NCBI GenBank assembly: GCA_031425695.1
Contig: JANPJV010000205.1
Coordinates: 1-8,791 of the forward strand
Direction of reading: 5' to 3'
From: JANPJV01 sp031425695
Lineage (GTDB): Bacteria; Pseudomonadota; Gammaproteobacteria; Xanthomonadales; SZUA-5
DNA length: 8,791 nt
In this document: positions 4,712-8,791 of the stretch, one piece after another
How positions within the stretch are numbered: the first letter of the stretch is position 1
Layout of the letters: the number at the start of each line of letters is the position of its first letter
Notes under the pieces: generated by a model
Databases searched by the model: none
What the model was told of the DNA's origin: nothing
Seen by the model: the letters and a program-made list of their open reading frames with translations, nothing else
Program-made: the position numbers and the translations under genes

Positions 4712-6150
4712 AGGACTTCCTGCGAACGCTCGGTGCGGGCCTTTTTCTGGCCCTGCTGATGCGTCCGCCGGCGGCGTGGCGGGTGCGCCCGGCGGCACAC
4801 TTCTGGTGGCTGCTGCTGCTGTCGATTGCGGTCACCATCGGGCGCGACTGGTTGATCACCACGACGCCGGCCATTTTTTATGCCGACGGATTGCAGAGTG
4901 ACGCGCTCGGTGCGCTGCTGGTTCTGGCCGTCGCCGCGCTGGCTGCTGCGTTGAGCGCGCGTCGTGTCCTGACCTTCTCGATTGCCGTGCTCGCGAGCGC
5001 CGCCGGGCTGTGGATCTCGTTGGCGGCCGTAGGCCTGATCTACATGAACACGGTGGGCCAACCCTGGGTCAGCAACAACGTCGTGTTCATCGTGCTGGCC
5101 GCCTGGTGGCTGCTGGCCTTGCGCAGGGTGCTGGATGCGCTGCTGCCAGACTGGCATTGGTCGCGGCGCGGGCTGATGGCGGTGGTCGCGGCTGGGATCA
5201 CGATTGCACCGAGCTTCATGTTCGACTCGGTGCGCTACTGGTACCCGGACTACGCCGTCGAAGGCGCGGGCTATGCCGATGCGACCACGGAACCGGCGCC
5301 GCCGCGGCGCGCGCCCGGGAGCGCCGAGGCGCTGATGTATCGACAGCCGGAGCTGGTCGATGCGGCGCTCGCCAAGCTCCAGGCGGGCGTGCCCGGCCAA
5401 GTGGACGCCTACCTGTTGGCCTTCGGCGGCGATGCCGGTGAGGACGTGTTCCGCAACGAGGTCGAGTACGCCGCGAAGCTGTTCGAGCAGCGATTCGGGA
5501 TGGCTGGGCGCAACCTGATCCTGCTCAATCATCCGCAGACCACCACGAGCGTGCCGATTGCCAGTGCCACCAACCTACGCCGGGCGCTCGCCGGCATCGC
5601 CGAGCGCATGAATCGCGAGGAGGATTTGCTGATCCTGTTCATGACCAGCCACGGCAGTGCCGATCACGAGCTCGCCGTGACCCTCGAGCCGCTTCCACTC
5701 GACCTGATCGACCCCGGAGTGCTGCGCGAGGCGCTCGACCAGAGCGGAATCCAATGGCGCGTGGTGATCGTCTCGGCCTGCTATTCCGGTGGCTTCGTCG
5801 AGGCCCTGTCGAGCCCGATGAGCCTGGTGCTGACTGCCGCGAGCGCCGATCGCACCTCCTTCGGCTGTGGCTCGGATTCGGAGATCACCTATTTCGGGCA
5901 GGCCTTCCTGGTCGATGCATTGAACCAGACGAGCTCGCTCACCGGCGCGTTCGAGCTGGCCCGCGAGGCCATCGACCAGCGTGAGCGCGAAGAGGATTTC
6001 GACCAGTCCAACCCGCAGATCGCCGCGGGTGCACTGATCGGCGCGCGCCTGGCGAGTTGGGAGCGCGGCTTGCGCCCCGGGCCCAAGCTCGCCTTCGCGC
6101 CTGCCTGCAAACAGCAGTCTGACAAATGCCGTGGGAGTACCGCCCCGTGA
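4708..6150 (+). CDS. Multi-pass membrane protein with C13 (legumain-like) peptidase domain (480 aa)
   Basis: The N-terminal third is strongly hydrophobic, with likely membrane segments at about residues 29-45, 65-82, 87-113, 125-138 and 155-172. An Ala/Pro-rich linker (about 185-206) leads to a soluble domain at about 215-450. That domain resembles peptidase family C13 (clan CD; legumain and GPI8): strand LILFMTSHG with catalytic H315, and strand WRVVIVSACYSGG with nucleophile C358, followed by VLTAASADRTSFGC and YFGQAFLVDAL. The usual specificity in the clan is Asn/Asp, but the substrate here is unknown. The start is uncertain: ATG 4708 puts KDFLRTLG before the first hydrophobic run; ATG 4657 would add 17 polar residues and lacks a ribosome site. 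The stop (TGA 6148-6150) overlaps the GTG start of the acetyltransferase as GTGA, implying one operon. Family call is firm; physiological role unknown. Confidence 0.85.
   Translation: MKDFLRTLGAGLFLALLMRPPAAWRVRPAAHFWWLLLLSIAVTIGRDWLITTTPAIFYADGLQSDALGALLVLAVAALAAALSARRVLTFSIAVLASAAGLWISLAAVGLIYMNTVGQPWVSNNVVFIVLAAWWLLALRRVLDALLPDWHWSRRGLMAVVAAGITIAPSFMFDSVRYWYPDYAVEGAGYADATTEPAPPRRAPGSAEALMYRQPELVDAALAKLQAGVPGQVDAYLLAFGGDAGEDVFRNEVEYAAKLFEQRFGMAGRNLILLNHPQTTTSVPIASATNLRRALAGIAERMNREEDLLILFMTSHGSADHELAVTLEPLPLDLIDPGVLREALDQSGIQWRVVIVSACYSGGFVEALSSPMSLVLTAASADRTSFGCGSDSEITYFGQAFLVDALNQTSSLTGAFELAREAIDQREREEDFDQSNPQIAAGALIGARLASWERGLRPGPKLAFAPACKQQSDKCRGSTAP
6133..6137 (+). promoter_or_regulatory. 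Ribosome binding site for the GTG start of the acetyltransferase
   Basis: GGGAG inside the 3' end of the peptidase gene lies 9 nt before GTG 6147. The in-frame ATG at 6126 has no such site, so this decides the start. Confidence 0.7.
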
Positions 6151-8513
6151 GCGCGCATCCGCTTCAACGCCTGTTGGCACCGCGAACACTCGCGATCATC
6201 GGTGCCAGCGAGCGCCACGATTCGCTGGGTACGGCATTCACCCGCCAGGCGCTCGACAGCGAATTCGAGGGCACCATCCACCTGGTCAACCGAAATCACG
6301 ACAGCGTGTTCGGGCGCACGTGCCTGCGCGACACCAGCGAGCTGCCCATCGGTATCGACCTGGCGCTGGTGCTGACGCCATGGGCCAGCGTGCCCGAAAT
6401 CATCGACCAGCTCGCGCAGCGGGGCTGCGGTGGCGCCGTGGTGGTCGGCATCGCCAACGATGCCGGCTGGCCGTGGGCATCGAACCGCAATCTCCTCAAG
6501 CGCCTGCAGCGTCAAGTGGCACAGAGCGGACTGCGCATCATCGGCCCGGCCAGCCAGGGCCTCAGCCTTTCGCGGGCCAAGCTCAATCTCAGCTTGTGCC
6601 CGGCGCTGCCGCCGCCGGGTGGCATCGGCTTCGTGTCGAGCTCCGGCGCGGTCGCTGGCGTGATTGCCGACTGGGCGACACAACGCGGGGTCGGGATGTC
6701 GGCATTGCTCAGCCTCGGTGATCAAGTCGACATCAGCATCGCCGACTGTCTCGACTGGTTCGCTGCGGACTCGGGCACCCGCGCGGTCCTGGTACACGTC
6801 GAAACCTTGGCAAACGCGCGCCGCTTCCTGTCGGCGGCGCGCACCTTGGCATTCCGCAAGCCCTTGGTCATTCTCAAGCCAAATGCTGCCGGCCGGCTGC
6901 CGAGCGATCCCGAGTCGCTGCTTTCCGATCGCGTGCATGCGGCCGCGTTCGCGCGCGCGGGCATGCTGCAGGCGCGCGATCTCGAGGAGCTGTGCGCGGC
7001 GACGAATGTCGACCTGCCAGCTTGGCCACACGCCGGCTCGCGCTTTGCGATAGCCGGGAATGGGCGCGCGCTCGGGGCGCTGGCCGCGGATGCCGTTGCC
7101 GATTGCGGCGGCGAGCTCACGGTCGTCAGTCCGGAAACCGTGCGGCGGATCCGGGCGCAGCTGCCGCCACGTGCCTCGCTCAGCAACCCACTCGACCTGC
7201 AGCGCGATGCCGGCCCCGAGCGCTATGCCGCGGTGACCGCAGCGCTGGCGGCCGATCCCGGGACCGACGTGGTTTTGCTGCTGCACCACCCGACCACCTT
7301 CAGCAGCGGCCAGGAAATCGCCCAGGCGCTGCCAGCCGTCGCCCAGGGCGAGGCGTTGGTCCTGGCGGCATTCGCTGGCGCAGAACAGCAAGGGGCGCGG
7401 CGCATTTTGGCCGAGCGTGGCATTGCAGCGTTCGCCACGCCGGAGGCTGCGGTTCGCGCCTACGGGCTCAATCGCCGCTATTTCCGCCAGAAAGCCGAGC
7501 TCGCGCAGACACCGCCGCCCCTTCTGCGCTGGCCGAACCTGCCAATGGATGCACTGGAAGAGCTTGCCGCACAGGTCACCGAAATGCCGGTGCGTCTGCT
7601 GGGACAGGCACTGCTTGGAAGGCTCGGCGTCGACATCCGCATCGATACCGAAAATTTGGAACGCGAGCCGCGCATCGGCTTTCGAACGCATCCGCTGCTC
7701 GGCCCCTACGCAATCGCCCAGGCGCACGGAGCCGAACATATCGAACTGCTGCCCCTCGACCGCTTGCGTGTCGCGCGCCTGATCGAACGCGGCTGGGCCG
7801 CTACGCCACGCATTGGTGCCGGGCAGCGCAGCCTGCTGGGCGTACACCTCCTCGAGATCGCCGCCCTGGTGGAGCATTTCGCGCAGATCACGCGTCTGGA
7901 GCTGGAAGGCGTGGGGCAAGACGAAACCGGTGGCCTGCACGCACAACTGCGCTTCGAATGGTCACCCGGGGCAACGCGCCCGAAGACCGCATTCGCGCCC
8001 TATCCCTGGGATATCGCCGAGCCGGTGATCCTGGCCGATGGCCAGCGCTGCCTGTTGCGTGCGATCCGTGCCGAGGACGAGCCGCAATTGCAGATTGGGT
8101 TCACGCAGCTCAGCGCTGAAGAGGTGCGCATGCGCTTCCTGTATCCGCTGAAGAGCCTGACCCACGACCTCGCCGCACGCCTGACCCAGCTCGACTACGA
8201 TCGCGAGCTCGCGCTGGTGCTGGCCGATCTCGAACCGCCTGGCCAGTCACGCCTGATGGGCGTCGTCCGCGCCAGCTACGATCCGGCCGAAAACGCCTCC
8301 GAATTTGCCATCGTGATCCCGCGCCAGCTCGCCGGCCAGGGCCTCGGCACGCGCCTGCTCGGCCGCATCATCGAGCTCACCCGGCTGGCCAAGGTGCCCC
8401 GCATCTACGGCGACACCCTGCCCGAGAACGCCGCCATGCGCGCCCTGGCGCGCAAGTTGGGCTTCACCGAGGAGCTGCGCGACCACCTGATCCGGCTGAA
8501 TCTGCCGTTGTAA
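6147..8513 (+). CDS. pat: Pat/YfiQ-type protein lysine acetyltransferase with degenerate acyl-CoA synthetase domain (788 aa)
   Basis: Related to E. coli PatZ (YfiQ) and Salmonella Pat, which acetylate lysines of enzymes such as acetyl-CoA synthetase. Layout: a CoA-binding Rossmann domain (about 8-135; IIGASERHDSLG at 17-28), two succinyl-CoA-ligase-like domains (about 155-440; GFVSSSGAV at 161-169, SNPLDL at 346-351), a shortened ATP-grasp remnant (about 500-605; EPRIGFRTHPLLGP), and a C-terminal GNAT domain (about 625-788). In the GNAT part, RAIRAEDEPQLQ and LTQLDYDRELA match Pat closely. E719 in SEFAIVIP sits where the catalytic Glu lies, and QLAGQGLG (727-734) is the acetyl-CoA pyrophosphate loop. 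Oddities: the SHTGAL-type phospho-histidine loop is absent near 250-270, and about 90 residues carrying the ATP-grasp Lys and HKS motifs are missing between about 455 and 505. The synthetase part is therefore probably a non-catalytic regulatory module. GTG 6147 overlaps the peptidase stop (GTGA). Confidence 0.9.
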   Translation: MSAHPLQRLLAPRTLAIIGASERHDSLGTAFTRQALDSEFEGTIHLVNRNHDSVFGRTCLRDTSELPIGIDLALVLTPWASVPEIIDQLAQRGCGGAVVVGIANDAGWPWASNRNLLKRLQRQVAQSGLRIIGPASQGLSLSRAKLNLSLCPALPPPGGIGFVSSSGAVAGVIADWATQRGVGMSALLSLGDQVDISIADCLDWFAADSGTRAVLVHVETLANARRFLSAARTLAFRKPLVILKPNAAGRLPSDPESLLSDRVHAAAFARAGMLQARDLEELCAATNVDLPAWPHAGSRFAIAGNGRALGALAADAVADCGGELTVVSPETVRRIRAQLPPRASLSNPLDLQRDAGPERYAAVTAALAADPGTDVVLLLHHPTTFSSGQEIAQALPAVAQGEALVLAAFAGAEQQGARRILAERGIAAFATPEAAVRAYGLNRRYFRQKAELAQTPPPLLRWPNLPMDALEELAAQVTEMPVRLLGQALLGRLGVDIRIDTENLEREPRIGFRTHPLLGPYAIAQAHGAEHIELLPLDRLRVARLIERGWAATPRIGAGQRSLLGVHLLEIAALVEHFAQITRLELEGVGQDETGGLHAQLRFEWSPGATRPKTAFAPYPWDIAEPVILADGQRCLLRAIRAEDEPQLQIGFTQLSAEEVRMRFLYPLKSLTHDLAARLTQLDYDRELALVLADLEPPGQSRLMGVVRASYDPAENASEFAIVIPRQLAGQGLGTRLLGRIIELTRLAKVPRIYGDTLPENAAMRALARKLGFTEELRDHLIRLNLPL

Positions 8514-8532
8514 TGGTCCGCGTCTGGTTTTA

Positions 8533-8791
8533 GTGGGTCTGGACGCTCTTGATCTGCGTGGGTCCGGACCTTGTCCGGACGCGGTTGATCTGCGTGGCTC
8601 CGGACCTTGTCCGGACGCTGTTGATCTGCGTGGGTCCGGAACTTGTCCGGACGCTGTTGATCTGGTGGGTCCGGACCTTGTCCGGACGCTGTTGATCTGC
8701 GTGGGTCCGGACCTTGTCCGGACGCTGTTGATCTGGTGGGTCCGGACCTTGTCCGGACGCTGTTGATCTGCGTGGGTCCGGACCTTGTCCG
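8533..8791. repeat. Tandem array of 35/36-nt hairpin-forming units
   Basis: Eight consecutive units start at 8533, 8558, 8594, 8630, 8665, 8701, 8736 and 8772; their lengths are 25, 36, 36, 35, 36, 35 and 36, with the last cut by the window end. The consensus is GTGG, then GTCCGGAC-CTT-GTCCGGAC, then the linker GCTGTTGATCTG with or without a final C. GTCCGGAC is its own reverse complement, so each unit can fold into an 8-bp stem with a 3-nt loop on either strand. Variation is low: GCTCC in unit 2, GGAAC in unit 3, GCGGT for GCTGT in unit 1. The array begins 20 nt after the pat stop; the intervening bases (8514-8532) may be a decayed unit. There are no unique spacers. Confidence 0.9.

Noticed and set aside
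4564..5532. Minus-strand open frame (322 codons) opposite the membrane part of the peptidase
   Set aside because: Gln/Arg/His-rich translation without domains, antisense to a coherent multi-membrane-segment protein.
6126..6146. ATG 6126 as the pat start
   Set aside because: No ribosome site precedes it, whereas GGGAG lies 9 nt before GTG 6147 and gives the common GTGA overlap.
5889..7946. Long minus-strand open frame (685 codons) opposite pat and the peptidase
   Set aside because: Antisense shadow of two well-supported genes in G+C-rich DNA. Its translation shows no recognisable domain and is rich in Arg, Gln and His.
8533..8766. 77-residue open frame within the tandem array
   Set aside because: It uses a GTG inside a repeat, has no ribosome site, and merely translates the repeat (GPCPDAVD motif). 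The 35-nt units switch it to a different frame midway, so it is not under coding selection.
8533..8791. CRISPR array
   Set aside because: Units are contiguous and the whole 35/36 nt is conserved. There are no unique spacers, and no cas genes are nearby.

Overview
The window looks like chromosomal DNA from a G+C-rich gammaproteobacterium. A member of Xanthomonadales/Lysobacterales such as a Rhodanobacteraceae relative fits best, but this is inferred from gene content and codon style rather than from a marker gene. Seven complete protein genes are recognisable. Nearly all other long open frames are shadows caused by the high G+C content.

Positions 1-2004: a possible gene tail reading rightward (1-72) faces two leftward genes. 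The leftward pair is a Tat-exported high-potential iron-sulfur protein (hip, 1660-2004) followed 7 nt later by rmuC (171-1652), a coiled-coil PD-(D/E)XK-like protein that limits DNA rearrangement. A 203-nt divergent spacer (2005-2207) separates hip from the rightward genes.

Positions 2208-4567: three consecutive steps of the methionine salvage pathway, mtnB (dehydratase), mtnD (acireductone dioxygenase) and mtnC (enolase-phosphatase). Together they convert 5-methylthioribulose-1-phosphate to the 2-oxo acid precursor of methionine. mtnA, mtnK and mtnP are not in the window. The genes are separated by unusually long spacers (225 and 224 nt) that carry several short perfect inverted repeats. mtnB most likely starts at a TTG codon.

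Positions 4568-8513: after a long imperfect hairpin rich in GTTGG/CCAAC comes a multi-pass membrane protein with a C-terminal caspase/legumain-type C13 cysteine peptidase domain. It appears translationally coupled, by a GTGA overlap, to a Pat/YfiQ-type protein lysine acetyltransferase. The acyl-CoA-synthetase part of that Pat lacks the usual phospho-histidine loop and much of the ATP-grasp domain, so it is probably a sensor rather than an enzyme. A 7-codon upstream ORF ends in an ATGA overlap with the preferred start of the peptidase.

Positions 8533-8791: a tandem array of 35/36-nt units, each centred on a strong hairpin made of two copies of the self-palindrome GTCCGGAC around CTT. The array runs off the window end. 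It is neither a CRISPR (no spacers) nor a credible gene (35-nt units break the frame). This array, the degenerate Pat and its coupling to a C13 peptidase are the most interesting items. I see no strong evidence for a defence system or a mobile element.
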